Counted from the stretch's first letter, positions 32,770-42,807 are shown. The stretch is DNA of 64,000 nucleotides from Pseudaeromonas sharmana (GCF_042649925.1 NZ_JBHSAF010000015.1:62001-126000), one strand, 5' to 3'. A program made the numbers and translations. Notes: generated by a model from the sequence alone, not told the origin.

Positions 32770-33407
32770 ACCTGCAAGAATTAAATGAACTAGATTTCGA
32801 GAATGTTGGCTCTTGGCCCATGCCGGTCAAAATTATTGTCTCGATAATTTTGGCAGTCCTGATTTGTGCGGGCGGATATTACTATCTGATTGCCGACTCC
32901 GTAAATTCGTTGTCCAAGGCGACGGAAAAGGAGCTGGAGCTGAAGACACAGTTCGAAATGAAGGCTGCGTTAGCGAGTAATCTCGAGTCTTACAAGCGTC
33001 AGATGATTGAGCTGGAACGGTTGCTGCAGGCGCAATTACGTCAACTGCCAGACAAAAATGAAGTCGCAGGCTTGCTGGACGACATCAGTTTTATCGCGAT
33101 GGATAACGGTCTCAAATTATTACGTATCAATTGGGAGCCAGAAATCAAACGCGAGTTTTCCACCGAATTGCCGATGAAAATCGAGGTCTCCGGTACCTAT
33201 AGCCAATTGGGGAAATTTACCGCAGATGTGGCAGCCTTGCCTCGTATCGTTATCATCGACAGTTTTACAACGGTGAGAAGCAAGGAAGGCGATGAATTGC
33301 TGATGAGCATGTTGGCCAAGACTTATCGCTACAATGAAAAGGCGCAAAATACGGCAAAGGATAAGAACACTAAAAATCTAAAAAAACGGGGAGCGGGTAA
33401 GAAATGA
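32766..33407 (+). CDS. pilO: Type IV pilus assembly protein PilO
   Basis: 213-aa partner of PilN: a short cytoplasmic start with FENVGSWPMPVK, one membrane helix (IIVSIILAVLICAGGYYYLI), a coiled-coil (about 45-95) and a periplasmic domain (PMKIEVSGTYSQLGKFTADV). The C-terminal tail is Lys-rich. Overlaps pilP by four bases. It helps align the secretin with the inner-membrane motor. Confidence 0.96.
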   Translation: MNLQELNELDFENVGSWPMPVKIIVSIILAVLICAGGYYYLIADSVNSLSKATEKELELKTQFEMKAALASNLESYKRQMIELERLLQAQLRQLPDKNEVAGLLDDISFIAMDNGLKLLRINWEPEIKREFSTELPMKIEVSGTYSQLGKFTADVAALPRIVIIDSFTTVRSKEGDELLMSMLAKTYRYNEKAQNTAKDKNTKNLKKRGAGKK

Positions 33408-33925
33408 CGAAAAATACACCACTCCTGATGATATTTTGCAGTGTTCTGTTGACGGCGTGTTCCGGTGCAGATGACCTGCAGGATTACGTGACCCAGGTGA
33501 AGGCTCGTCCACCCTTGCCAATAGAACCCTTGCCGGTCATCAAGAATTTTGTACCTATGAAATACGAGCCCCATAGTGATAGAGAGCCTTTTGTTCAGCC
33601 ACGTCCAGAGCTGGCGCCTGCTGTTCAGGATCTCAAGAAAGACTGTTTCCAACCTGCACCGCGAGACAAAGAGCCGCTGGAAAAGTATTCGCTCGATAAC
33701 CTTAATATGAGCGGCACTATGGGTGGGGCAGGTGGTCTTTGGGCGCTCATCTCGGCAAAGGGCGAGGTATACCGGGTCCGCGAGGGACAGTATCTGGGAC
33801 TTAACCAGGGACGAATTACTCGTGTTAAACCGGACGGTATTTTGCTTGAGGAAGTTATTCCGGATGGCAAGGGATGCTGGACCAAGCGCGAAACCAAATT
33901 AAACCTTGTGGTGGCAGAACAATAA
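33404..33925 (+). CDS. pilP: Type IV pilus lipoprotein PilP
   Basis: 173-aa inner-membrane lipoprotein (lipobox SVLLTAC). A disordered linker rich in Pro follows, then a beta-sandwich with MSGTMGGAGGLWALISA and YLGLNQGRITRVKPDGI, the part that binds the PilQ N-domains. Normal size and position, between pilO and pilQ. Confidence 0.96.
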   Translation: MTKNTPLLMIFCSVLLTACSGADDLQDYVTQVKARPPLPIEPLPVIKNFVPMKYEPHSDREPFVQPRPELAPAVQDLKKDCFQPAPRDKEPLEKYSLDNLNMSGTMGGAGGLWALISAKGEVYRVREGQYLGLNQGRITRVKPDGILLEEVIPDGKGCWTKRETKLNLVVAEQ

Positions 33926-33945
33926 GTCTTCAGGCAGGAATGGAT

Positions 33946-36033
33946 ATGAATCAATATAAATCAAGGATCGGACAATTGGTCATGCTGGCGTTGGCAGCCG
34001 GTGTCTGGTTGCCTGTCGAGGCTGCTAGCCGTCTTCAACAGATTAAGGTCAATCCGTTACTGGCCGATCAGGTCCAACTGGAATTGAGTTTTGATCAGCC
34101 GGTCAGTAGTTTCGCCGATCGGCTGAAATATCAGCCGAATCAGCTGATGGTCCAGGTCTCAGATGCGACGTCGGGCTTGAACATGAGCCAAATTCCTGTC
34201 GAACGCCAAGGTGTTCAACAGGTCAAGGTCGTGCCGAATGGCAAGGATCTTGATGTCCAGATCGATCTGCAGAAGCTGATGCCATACCAAATCAGTCAGT
34301 CTGGCAACTCGCTGCTGGTTACCCTGGGCCAGCCGAAGGTGAATGAAGTGGCTCCCACCGTGACCACAACGGCGGCCGCGACCTCTCCTGCCAAGGAGAC
34401 CTATAAGCCCAGCGCAGGCAGTATCAACCGCGTCAAGAGTATCGATTTTCGGCGTGGCAAGGATGGTCAGGGTCAGCTGATGGTTGGCCTCGATAACTCC
34501 TCGGCCGCGCTGGATGTGACCAGTCGTGGTAATCACGTTGTCGCCAAATTCCACGCCACAGACATTGCCAATGACCTGCTTGCATTGATGGATGTGACGG
34601 ATTTTGCCACCCCTGTGGGACGTATTGATGTCTCGCGTCAGGGTAATACCGTGGTGATGGACCTGTCGGTCAATGGCGGCTTTGATTATCGCTATGATCA
34701 GGCGCAAGACATGTTTATTGTTGAGGTCTCTGCGCGTAAAGCGGCGGCCACAGCTGCGAATGGTGCTAAAGCAGCAACAACCAAGTATCAGGGCAAGCCC
34801 ATTTCGCTGAACTTCCAGGATGTTCCGGTTCGCACCGTATTGCAGCTGATCGCCGACTTTAATGGCTTCAACCTGGTCACCACCGATTCTGTCAGTGGCA
34901 GCATCACGCTGCGCCTGGATGGCGTGCCGTGGGAACAGGCGTTGGATACGGTGTTGAAGGTCAAGGGGCTGGACAAGCGTCTGGAGGATAACATTCTGCT
35001 GGTCGCTCCGGCAGACGAGATTGCCAAGCGCGAGAAACAGAGTCTGGAAAGCCAGAAGCAGGTGGCCGAGTTGGCGCCGCTGGTGACGGAATATATTCAG
35101 ATCAACTACGCCAAGGCCGCTGAAATTGCCGAGCTGCTTTCAACGGAAAATACCCGTCTGCTTTCAAGCCGCGGCGCTGTGAGTGTCGATGGCCGTACCA
35201 ACACCCTGTTGGTTAAAGACACGGCTGAAGTGGTTGACCATATCAAGAAGATGTTGTCTGTGCTGGATATCCCGGTCAAACAGGTCGTCATCGAAGCCAG
35301 AATGGTAACGATTGACGATGGTGTCGATGAGGAGTTGGGTGTTCGCTGGGGTGTGACCAAGGCTGAAGAGAATGGCTCCATTTCTGGCACCATTGAAGGC
35401 AACGACTCCGCTCAGTCTGGTACGGTACCGGATGTTGGCGATCGATTGAATGTGAATCTGGGTGTGACAGATGCGGCAGGCTCTATCGCCTTCCAGGTCG
35501 CCAAGTTGGCGGACGGCACACTGCTTGACTTGGAACTGAGCGCGCTGGAGACAGAGAACAAAGCGGAGATCATTGCCAGTCCGCGCGTCACCACGGCCAA
35601 CCAGAAAGAAGCGATCATTGAACAGGGTACCGAGTTCCCGAGCAATACGTCCAGTTCCAGTGGGGCGACTACGGTAGAGTGGAAGAAGGCGGTATTGAGC
35701 CTGAAGGTTACCCCGCAGATCACTCCGGATAACAGAGTCATTCTCGACCTGACGGTCACTCAAGATACGCTGGGTGATGAGGTCAAGACTGGCACAGGTA
35801 CCGGAACGGCAGTCAACACGCAACAGATCAGTACGCAAGTGCTGGTCGATAACGGCGAAACGCTGGTGCTGGGTGGTATTTATCAACAAACCATCAAGAA
35901 GGACATCACCAAGGTGCCGTTACTGGGTGACATTCCCGGGGTTGGCTTCCTGTTCCGTAACAGCAGCCAAACCAACAAGAAGCGCGAGCTGCTGATTTTC
36001 GTGACACCGAAGATCGTTACCGAGGACATCTGA
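33946..36033 (+). CDS. pilQ: Type IV pilus secretin PilQ
   Basis: Outer-membrane secretin pore for the pilus fibre, 695 aa. I chose ATG 33946, preceded by GCAGGA at six bases; the frame is open further back into pilP. It has a signal peptide (LALAAGVWLPVEAA), two AMIN domains for peptidoglycan contact (about 25-270), the STN and secretin N1 domains (from ISLNFQDVPVRTVLQLIADF, then AAEIAELLSTENTR) and the C-terminal secretin core with VPLLGDIPGVGFLFR. The gene closes the operon before a clear terminator. Confidence 0.97.
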   Translation: MNQYKSRIGQLVMLALAAGVWLPVEAASRLQQIKVNPLLADQVQLELSFDQPVSSFADRLKYQPNQLMVQVSDATSGLNMSQIPVERQGVQQVKVVPNGKDLDVQIDLQKLMPYQISQSGNSLLVTLGQPKVNEVAPTVTTTAAATSPAKETYKPSAGSINRVKSIDFRRGKDGQGQLMVGLDNSSAALDVTSRGNHVVAKFHATDIANDLLALMDVTDFATPVGRIDVSRQGNTVVMDLSVNGGFDYRYDQAQDMFIVEVSARKAAATAANGAKAATTKYQGKPISLNFQDVPVRTVLQLIADFNGFNLVTTDSVSGSITLRLDGVPWEQALDTVLKVKGLDKRLEDNILLVAPADEIAKREKQSLESQKQVAELAPLVTEYIQINYAKAAEIAELLSTENTRLLSSRGAVSVDGRTNTLLVKDTAEVVDHIKKMLSVLDIPVKQVVIEARMVTIDDGVDEELGVRWGVTKAEENGSISGTIEGNDSAQSGTVPDVGDRLNVNLGVTDAAGSIAFQVAKLADGTLLDLELSALETENKAEIIASPRVTTANQKEAIIEQGTEFPSNTSSSSGATTVEWKKAVLSLKVTPQITPDNRVILDLTVTQDTLGDEVKTGTGTGTAVNTQQISTQVLVDNGETLVLGGIYQQTIKKDITKVPLLGDIPGVGFLFRNSSQTNKKRELLIFVTPKIVTEDI

Positions 36034-36051
36034 TAGACGTTCTCCGTATGC

Positions 36052-36079
36052 AAAAAACCCCGGCAAGCCGGGGTTTTTT
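36052..36079 (+). terminator. Intrinsic terminator after pilQ
   Basis: AAAAAACCCCGGC and GCCGGGGTTTTTT are inverted copies around AA. The A run on one side and T run on the other would let it work in both directions. It separates pilQ from aroK; the next 200 bases hold no gene. Confidence 0.92.
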
Positions 36080-36280
36080 GTTTATGCGTGGCCATTTTTA
36101 AGGTTTCAAGCCACTTGATTTGGCTCCCAGCTTCCAGATCGCTATACCGTCAATGCTGGGCTTGCGGTTGCGCTCCATGGATCGCTGCTGCATAATTCCC
36201 CGTCCAGTTCCGAACTCAGGGATTTTTTATCAGGTACCCGCCAAATTGCGGGCAGGTTTGTTTTATTACTGACGACTAAC

Positions 36281-36799
36281 ATGGCTGAAAAACGCAACAT
36301 CTTTCTGGTCGGGCCCATGGGGGCCGGCAAAAGTACCATCGGCAAATATCTCTCAGAACAATTGCACATGGAGTTCTACGACTCTGACACCGAAATCGAG
36401 CGTCGAACCGGTGCTGACATCGCATGGGTTTTCGATGTTGAGGGCGAAGAGGGATTCCGGCGTCGTGAAGAGCAGGTCATCAGCGAACTGACTGAAATGC
36501 AGGGCATTGTGTTGGCGACAGGTGGTGGGGCGATCAAGAGTGCCCAGACCCGCAACCGCCTCTCGGCACGAGGCATCGTTGTCTACCTTGAAACACCGAT
36601 TGAGAAGCAACTGGCTCGTACTCAGCGGGATAAGCGCCGTCCTCTGTTGCAAACACCGGAAGATCCCAAGGATGTCCTGGTACGCTTATCCGAAGAGCGC
36701 GAACCACTCTACCGTGAAGTGGCAGATTATGTTGTGCGCACGGATGAACAAAGTGCCAAATTGGTGGCGAATCAAATTGCCCAGCTGTTGGGTTTATAA
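36281..36799 (+). CDS. aroK: Shikimate kinase I
   Basis: Phosphorylates shikimate at the 3-OH with ATP, step five of the chorismate pathway. The P-loop is GPMGAGKSTIGKYL, the substrate site includes DSDTEIERRTGADIAWVF and ATGGGAI, and the lid has RDKRRPLL. 172 aa is the standard length. It is followed 25 bases later by aroB, the enteric gene order. Confidence 0.97.
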   Translation: MAEKRNIFLVGPMGAGKSTIGKYLSEQLHMEFYDSDTEIERRTGADIAWVFDVEGEEGFRRREEQVISELTEMQGIVLATGGGAIKSAQTRNRLSARGIVVYLETPIEKQLARTQRDKRRPLLQTPEDPKDVLVRLSEEREPLYREVADYVVRTDEQSAKLVANQIAQLLGL

Positions 36800-36824
36800 C
36801 CCTCATCGATAAGGAAGCGTGACC

Positions 36825-37898
36825 ATGGAAAGGTTGACGGTAGCATTGGCTGAACGCTCTTATCCGATTTACATCGGTCAGGGGCTGATGACACAAAAAG
36901 CCCTGTTTGCCCCGGCGATCAAGGGGCGAAGGGTGATGATCGTATCCAATGAAACCGTCGCTCCGCTCTATCTGGCACAACTGCAGGCCTCGTTGGCGGA
37001 TTACCAGCAGGATGTTTGCATTCTGCCCGATGGTGAAGCGTTCAAGACGCTCGACAGTTTCAACCTGATCATGACGGCACTGCTTGAAGGTCGGCATGGT
37101 CGCGATACGACGCTGATTGCCTTGGGCGGCGGCGTGATCGGTGATTTGGTCGGTTTTGCTGCCGCCAGCTATCAGCGCGGCGTAGCGTTTATTCAGATCC
37201 CGACCACGCTGCTGTCGCAGGTTGACTCCTCGGTGGGGGGCAAGACGGGGGTCAATCATCCGCTGGGCAAGAACATGATAGGCGCCTTCTATCAGCCCAA
37301 GGCGGTGATCATTGATACGGATTGCTTGCGCACACTACCTCGTCGTGAGCTGTCAGCCGGCCTGGCTGAGGTGATCAAATATGGCATCATTTGGGATAGT
37401 GCGTTTTTTCAATGGCTTGAAAACCATGTGGAGGCATTGCTTGCCCTGGATAGCCAGTTACTGACCCAAGCCATTATGCGCTGTTGCAGCATCAAGGCCG
37501 AGGTCGTTTCGCAGGATGAGACAGAGACCGGTGTCCGCGCCTTACTGAACCTCGGCCATACCTTCGGTCATGCGATAGAGGCTGAGCAGGGCTATGGCGT
37601 CTGGTTGCATGGAGAGGCAGTTGGCGCCGGAATGGTGTTGGCGGCGAAGACGGCAGAGGCAACCCAGCGTATCAGTGCGGCGGATGTGAGCCGGATTTGC
37701 TCGTTAATTGAACGGGCCGGCCTTCCCATCAGAGCGCCTGAGACGATGACCTTCGATATTTTTATCCAACATATGATGCGGGACAAAAAAGTGCTTTCTG
37801 GCCAGTTGCGTCTGGTTCTGCCGACCGCGATTGGTCAGGCGGACGTCGTATCAGATGTGCCGCAAGCCACCCTGCAGCATGTGATCGCAATGGGATGA
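36825..37898 (+). CDS. aroB: 3-dehydroquinate synthase
   Basis: NAD- and metal-dependent second step of the chorismate pathway, from DAHP to 3-dehydroquinate. ATG 36825 is chosen since AAGGA lies nine bases before it and the protein then starts MERLTVALAERSYPIYIG as E. coli AroB does; a GTG six bases earlier is too close to that site. Conserved: ALGGGVIGDLVGFAAA, SSVGGKTGVNHPLGKN, NLGHTFGHAIE and LHGEAVGAGM with metal-binding His. 357 aa is normal. Confidence 0.97.
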   Translation: MERLTVALAERSYPIYIGQGLMTQKALFAPAIKGRRVMIVSNETVAPLYLAQLQASLADYQQDVCILPDGEAFKTLDSFNLIMTALLEGRHGRDTTLIALGGGVIGDLVGFAAASYQRGVAFIQIPTTLLSQVDSSVGGKTGVNHPLGKNMIGAFYQPKAVIIDTDCLRTLPRRELSAGLAEVIKYGIIWDSAFFQWLENHVEALLALDSQLLTQAIMRCCSIKAEVVSQDETETGVRALLNLGHTFGHAIEAEQGYGVWLHGEAVGAGMVLAAKTAEATQRISAADVSRICSLIERAGLPIRAPETMTFDIFIQHMMRDKKVLSGQLRLVLPTAIGQADVVSDVPQATLQHVIAMG

Positions 37899-37901
37899 TA
37901 T

Positions 37902-39431
37902 GTGACCGCAGAGGATTTTCCGGCATTTGAGAGTCAGCAATTACTGGTTTCGCGGCTGACTCACCTGTTTGGGTTCTCCTTCCCCTTTGCCTTTCTCTCC
38001 GGGGCCAAGGGGAGTGGCAGGACGTCATTGTGCCTGCAATGGCTAGCGTCTTCCGCCGCTCCGCTACATTCAGCATTGATCACCTGTACCGCGGGGATGA
38101 CCGCCTCGCGGTTGCGCGAACAATTATTCAACCGCTTGTTGCCTGGGCATATTTTTGACCCGGATGATGCACTGAGCGATACCCTGTTTCGGCTGCAAGG
38201 CGCAGTGCGCGGTCCTCTGGTGATAGTCATTGATGATGCCGACCTTGCTCCGGAGGGGTGGGCGCAAGAGCTTTGGGAGCTGTATTGCATTAATGCCGCG
38301 CTGCCACAGCCGCTACAACTGGGTGTGTTACTCTGTGGCGTCAGTGAGTGGGTCACCGATACAGTGAAAGAGCTGGTTTCACCGAGTCTTACGCCGTTGG
38401 AGCTGGATCTGGAACCTCTCTCGTCCCAAGAGCAGACGGCGTTGCTGGAGCATTGTCTGCGACGGGCAGATTATTATGCATTGATGCCCAACCCTGCGGC
38501 GCTGGCTGAGAAACTGCGTCACTGTGCAGGTAACCCGGGGCGTATTGTGGCATTGGCGGAGGAAATCATGAATCGAAAGAGTATCTTGAAGAAAAAGGAG
38601 TGGCCCGCGAATAAGGTGATGGCCTCAGCTGGCGTGGTTGCCGCTGTGGTGTTGCTGCTTAGTTGGGTCATTCCGCCATTGCTGCGCCATGATACCGCGG
38701 TCAAACCGCAGCCTGTCGCCCCGACGCCAGCCTCCAGTGCCGAGGCCACGGTGATTTCTGCGGCGCAAAGTGTCGCGACCAGCGTTGCACCGGCGACCTT
38801 GCCTGATGAGGTGTCGGGTGCTAACGACATCAGTGCCCAGGAGGAGGCCGACAAGCGTCGTGTGGTGATCGCCGATCAAGTGGTACGGGATATTATGGCC
38901 AGCCAGGCGAAGGGCCAGCCGGTGGTCAGTGCGGCCAGTGATACTCATGCTGTTGCTGTCTCTGGTGCCGTCACCTCTGTCGACCAGTTGCAACCACTGG
39001 TCTCGGAATTGACCTCGGCTCCAGCCAGTGCGGCCGCACCGACAAAAGCGAGTGCGAACAAACCAGTGACACCAACCGTGCAGGGCAAGGCGAACGCTCC
39101 TCACCAACCCAAAGCGCCGCCTGTGAGCGCCGCTGTGGTTGCGGGTAGCAATGCTGAATTAGCTAGCAAACCCGTGCGGCATTTTGCCATTCAACTGGCG
39201 GCCGGGGGAGATGAAAAGGCGGTACGCGCCTATGTTGCCAAGCAGAAACCCACGGCGCGTTACTGGATCTATCAAACTGAATATCAGGGTAAACCCTGGT
39301 TTGTTTTGGTTCAGGGCGACTATGCCTCTTCGGCACAAGCCAGGGCGGCGATCAGTGGTTTGCCGGCGGGGCTCAAGGCCGGGCATCCCTGGCCAAAATC
39401 CTTTGGTCAAATCCAAAAAGAAATGAAATAG
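37902..39431 (+). CDS. damX: DamX cell-division SPOR protein
   Basis: Inner-membrane protein recruited to the division septum through its SPOR domain, which binds denuded glycan. It starts at GTG, three bases after aroB. The N-terminal cytoplasmic half looks like an AAA-type ATPase (FLSGAKGSGRTSLCLQWLAS as Walker A; GPLVIVIDDADLAPEG as Walker B). One membrane helix follows (ASAGVVAAVVLLLSWVIPPLL), then a long Ala/Pro/Thr-rich linker and a C-terminal SPOR domain (HFAIQLAAGGDE to the end). 509 aa, slightly longer than in E. coli. Confidence 0.94.
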   Translation: MTAEDFPAFESQQLLVSRLTHLFGFSFPFAFLSGAKGSGRTSLCLQWLASSAAPLHSALITCTAGMTASRLREQLFNRLLPGHIFDPDDALSDTLFRLQGAVRGPLVIVIDDADLAPEGWAQELWELYCINAALPQPLQLGVLLCGVSEWVTDTVKELVSPSLTPLELDLEPLSSQEQTALLEHCLRRADYYALMPNPAALAEKLRHCAGNPGRIVALAEEIMNRKSILKKKEWPANKVMASAGVVAAVVLLLSWVIPPLLRHDTAVKPQPVAPTPASSAEATVISAAQSVATSVAPATLPDEVSGANDISAQEEADKRRVVIADQVVRDIMASQAKGQPVVSAASDTHAVAVSGAVTSVDQLQPLVSELTSAPASAAAPTKASANKPVTPTVQGKANAPHQPKAPPVSAAVVAGSNAELASKPVRHFAIQLAAGGDEKAVRAYVAKQKPTARYWIYQTEYQGKPWFVLVQGDYASSAQARAAISGLPAGLKAGHPWPKSFGQIQKEMK

Positions 39432-39511
39432 CTCACCGATAGCATGACAATTTCCAGGGGGCTACAATGCGCCCCCTTTTTATGGTTCGGACTTTCCCTG
39501 ATGTGGCAGGC

Positions 39512-40360
39512 ATGAAGAAGACACGTGCATTTTTGAAATGGGCTGGCGGGAAATACTCTCTGGTCGAGGCCATCACTGCCCGGCTGCCCCGTGGACGTGT
39601 GTTGGTCGAGCCGTTTGTCGGTGCTGGCTCGGTTTTTCTCAATACCCAGTATGACGCTTATCTGCTGGCAGATATCAATCCGGATCTGATCGACTTTTAT
39701 AACCTGTTGAAGAGTGAACCGGAACGTCTGATGCAGGAGGCCAGGGCGCTGTTCATCGAGGCCAATAATCAGCGCGATGCCTATTTTGAACTGCGCGATG
39801 CATTTAACCTGTGTAGTGACAAGCGGACGCGCTCTGCGCTGTTTCTTTACCTCAACCGCCATGGTTACAACGGTTTGTGCCGCTATAACCGCAAAGGGGG
39901 CTTCAATGTGCCGTTCGGCAAATACAAGCGTCCCTATTTCCCGGAAGAGGAACTGTGGGCATTTGCCGAGAAGGCGCAACGCGCTACCTTTATCTGCGAG
40001 TGCTACTCCAGCACCTTCTCGCGTCTGGAGGAGGATCATGTCGTCTACTGCGATCCCCCTTATGTGCCGCTGTCGAGTTCAGCCAATTTCACCACCTATG
40101 CCGCCAAAGGTTTTTCGCTGGATGATCAAGCCCTGCTGGCCCGATTGGCGCGTCATACGGTGCAGGAGAAGCAACTGCCGGTGCTGATCAGCAACCATGC
40201 AACCCCGCTGACCTATGAGTTGTACCGCGGGGCGTTACTGGATGAAATTCAGGTCAAGCGCACCATCAGTCGTTCCATAACAGGGCGGAACAAAGTTGGC
40301 GAGTTGCTGGCGTTGTACTTGCCCGGCATGGTCTTCGACGACCATCACCCCATACCCTAG
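39512..40360 (+). CDS. dam: DNA adenine methylase Dam
   Basis: Methylates adenine N6 in GATC, guiding mismatch repair and replication timing. I chose ATG 39512, which gives MKKTRAFLKWAGGKYSLVEA, almost the E. coli start; the frame is open 45 bases further back. The AdoMet motif FVGAGSVFLN and catalytic DPPY (YCDPPYVPLS) are present. 282 aa is normal. It lies between damX and rpe as in enteric genomes, so it is the housekeeping enzyme, not a restriction-modification part. Confidence 0.97.
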   Translation: MKKTRAFLKWAGGKYSLVEAITARLPRGRVLVEPFVGAGSVFLNTQYDAYLLADINPDLIDFYNLLKSEPERLMQEARALFIEANNQRDAYFELRDAFNLCSDKRTRSALFLYLNRHGYNGLCRYNRKGGFNVPFGKYKRPYFPEEELWAFAEKAQRATFICECYSSTFSRLEEDHVVYCDPPYVPLSSSANFTTYAAKGFSLDDQALLARLARHTVQEKQLPVLISNHATPLTYELYRGALLDEIQVKRTISRSITGRNKVGELLALYLPGMVFDDHHPIP

Positions 40361-40416
40361 AGTCACAGTCGACCTTGGGGTACTATTTGTCCATCATGCC
40401 AAGAGATAACAGCCCG

Positions 40417-41091
40417 ATGAAAGAGTTCCTGATTGCCCCGTCGATTCTGTCTGCGGATTTCGCCCGTCTGGGAGAAGATGTCGCCCGTGTGCTGACAGCC
40501 GGTGCGGATGTGGTGCACTTTGATGTGATGGATAATCACTATGTGCCCAATCTGACCATTGGCCCCATGGTCTGCCAAGCGCTGCGCAATTACGGTATTC
40601 AGGCCCCGATTGATGTCCACCTGATGGTAAAACCCGTCGATCGCCTGATTCCGGACTTTGCCAAGGCTGGCGCCTCGATCATCACGTTTCATCCTGAGGC
40701 GTCGGAGCATATTGACCGTACGGTACAACTGATCCGTGATCATGGCTGTCAGGCCGGTCTGGTATTCAATCCGGCAACACCGCTGCACTATCTGGACTAT
40801 CTGATGGACAAGCTGGATGTGATCCTGCTGATGTCGGTGAATCCCGGCTTCGGTGGCCAGAGCTTCATTCCGGGCACGCTGGACAAATTGCGCGAGGTAC
40901 GCCGTCGGATTGACGAAAGCGGCCATGCAATCCGTCTGGAGATTGATGGTGGGGTGAAAGTGGACAATATTCGCGCCATCGCCGCCGCGGGAGCCGACAT
41001 GTTCGTCGCAGGATCGGCGATCTTCAGCCAGCCTGATTATCAGGCGGTGATCCAGCAGATGCGTAGCGAGTTGGCACTGGCCCATGCTTGA
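40417..41091 (+). CDS. rpe: Ribulose-phosphate 3-epimerase
   Basis: Interconverts ribulose-5-P and xylulose-5-P in the pentose phosphate pathway. ATG 40417 gives MKEFLIAPSILSADFARLGE, matching the family start; an upstream ATG adds 14 unlikely residues. Conserved TIM-barrel motifs include VHFDVMDNHYVPNLTIGP (metal His and Asp), VNPGFGGQ and EIDGGVK. 224 aa is normal. It overlaps gph by eight bases. Confidence 0.97.
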   Translation: MKEFLIAPSILSADFARLGEDVARVLTAGADVVHFDVMDNHYVPNLTIGPMVCQALRNYGIQAPIDVHLMVKPVDRLIPDFAKAGASIITFHPEASEHIDRTVQLIRDHGCQAGLVFNPATPLHYLDYLMDKLDVILLMSVNPGFGGQSFIPGTLDKLREVRRRIDESGHAIRLEIDGGVKVDNIRAIAAAGADMFVAGSAIFSQPDYQAVIQQMRSELALAHA

Positions 41092-41788
41092 ACCGTTTGA
41101 TGGTGCGCCTATCCAGCTGTTGCAGTTTGATCTGGATGGGACCCTGATTGACTCGGTCCCGCAGTTGGCGAAGGCCGTGAATGCGGCGCTGGTTAGCTGT
41201 TCCCTGCCGCCGGTGACGTTGCAGCAGGTGGCGGTGTGGATAGGCAATGGTGCCGACATGTTGCTGCGACGGGCTTGGGCGCACAGTAGTGATCCCGGCA
41301 TCGGACCCGAGCCGCAACTCTTTTCTGCGCTGCGTCAGGCATTTGATGCCCACTATCATGCCGGGTTGGACAAAGATTTCGCTCTGTTCCCCCAGGTTGT
41401 CTCCACGTTGGCACGGTTACGGCAGCGCGGATTCAAGATGGCGATCGTGACGAACAAGCCGCATCCTTTTGTTATGCCCTTGCTTCAGGCTTCCGGCCTG
41501 GCAACCCACTTTGATTATGTGCTTGGCGGCGATCTGCTGCCGAAGCGGAAGCCGGACCCGATGCCACTGTGGCATGTTTGTCAGCAGTTGCAGACTGAAC
41601 CCGCCAATAGCCTGATGATTGGTGACTCGAACAGTGACATTCTCGCGGCGCGTGCAGCCGGCATGCGTAGTGTTGGTTTTACCTATGGCTACAACCATGG
41701 CCAGCCGATTGCCGACAGTGCTCCGGACCGGATTTTGGACCATTTCAGCCAGCTCGCCGAGTTGCTGCTGGTGACAGACAAGGACTGA
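41084..41788 (+). CDS. gph: Phosphoglycolate phosphatase
   Basis: HAD-type phosphatase that removes 2-phosphoglycolate, formed in repair of oxidative DNA damage. Motif I is QFDLDGTLIDS, motif II IVTNKP, motif III a Lys in PKRKPDP, and motif IV IGDSNSDILAARAAG. 234 aa is slightly shorter than the E. coli protein. It overlaps rpe and is followed seven bases later by trpS, so the three are one transcript. Confidence 0.95.
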   Translation: MLEPFDGAPIQLLQFDLDGTLIDSVPQLAKAVNAALVSCSLPPVTLQQVAVWIGNGADMLLRRAWAHSSDPGIGPEPQLFSALRQAFDAHYHAGLDKDFALFPQVVSTLARLRQRGFKMAIVTNKPHPFVMPLLQASGLATHFDYVLGGDLLPKRKPDPMPLWHVCQQLQTEPANSLMIGDSNSDILAARAAGMRSVGFTYGYNHGQPIADSAPDRILDHFSQLAELLLVTDKD

Positions 41789-41795
41789 ATTGCAA

Positions 41796-42800
41796 ATGAG
41801 TAAACCGATTGTATTGAGTGGCGCCCAGCCTTCTGGCCAGTTGACGATTGGCAACTATATGGGGGCATTGCGTCAGTGGGTGCGCATGCAGGATGAGTAC
41901 GACTGCCTGTACTGCATCGTCGACCTGCACGCCATTACGGTGCGGCAAGATCCGCAGGCGTTGCGCAAGGCCTGTCTGGATGCGGCGGCGCTCTATCTGG
42001 CGGTGGGTATCGACCCGGCGAAGAGCACTGTGTTCCTGCAGTCTCATGTGCCGCAACATGCCGAGCTGGGCTGGATCCTCAACTGCTATACCCAGATGGG
42101 CGAACTGTCGCGCATGACGCAATTCAAGGACAAGGCGCAACGCTTCGAGAATAACGTCAACGTCGGTTTGTTTGGTTACCCGGTACTGATGGCGGCTGAT
42201 ATTCTGCTGTATCAGGCCAATCAGGTTCCGGTGGGACACGACCAGAAGCAACATCTGGAGTTGACCCGTGACATCGCTTACCGCTTTAACACGCTGTACG
42301 GCGATGTCTTCACCATGCCGGAGCCCTTTATTCCGGAGCAGGGCGCTCGCGTCATGAGTCTGCAGGACCCGACGAAGAAGATGTCGAAGTCCGATGACAA
42401 CCAGAACAACATCATTGGTCTGCTGGAAGACACCAAAGCGGTGGCCAAGAAGATCAAGCGTGCGGTCACCGACTCTGAAGAACCGCCGGTGGTGCGCTTC
42501 GATATCGCGGAAAAACCGGGTGTGTCGAACTTGCTGACCCTGTTGCATGGCGCAACGGGGGAGTCCATCGTTGAGCTCGAGCGCCGTTTCGAGGGCAAGA
42601 TGTATGGCCATCTGAAGACGGAAACCGCCGATGCCGTCGTGGCCATGTTGGCGCCGCTGCAACAGCGCTACCGTGAACTGCGTGAAGATGAGCCGCGCCT
42701 GCTGGCCATACTCAGCGACGGCGCGGATAAAGCACGGCAGCGCGCTGAACAGACGCTGAAACGGGTCTACGAGGCGGTTGGTTTCGTACCGAAAATTTGA
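41796..42800 (+). CDS. trpS: Tryptophanyl-tRNA synthetase
   Basis: Charges tRNA-Trp. Class I signatures are present: PSGQLTIGNY (HIGH-like) and KKMSKSDDN (KMSKS). The Trp site region GHDQKQHLELTRDIAYRFN is typical. I chose ATG 41796 (MSKPIVLSG), although a TTG six bases earlier is in frame. 334 aa is normal. It closes the dam-rpe-gph-trpS run and a terminator follows. Confidence 0.97.
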   Translation: MSKPIVLSGAQPSGQLTIGNYMGALRQWVRMQDEYDCLYCIVDLHAITVRQDPQALRKACLDAAALYLAVGIDPAKSTVFLQSHVPQHAELGWILNCYTQMGELSRMTQFKDKAQRFENNVNVGLFGYPVLMAADILLYQANQVPVGHDQKQHLELTRDIAYRFNTLYGDVFTMPEPFIPEQGARVMSLQDPTKKMSKSDDNQNNIIGLLEDTKAVAKKIKRAVTDSEEPPVVRFDIAEKPGVSNLLTLLHGATGESIVELERRFEGKMYGHLKTETADAVVAMLAPLQQRYRELREDEPRLLAILSDGADKARQRAEQTLKRVYEAVGFVPKI

Positions 42801-42807
42801 TGCCTAT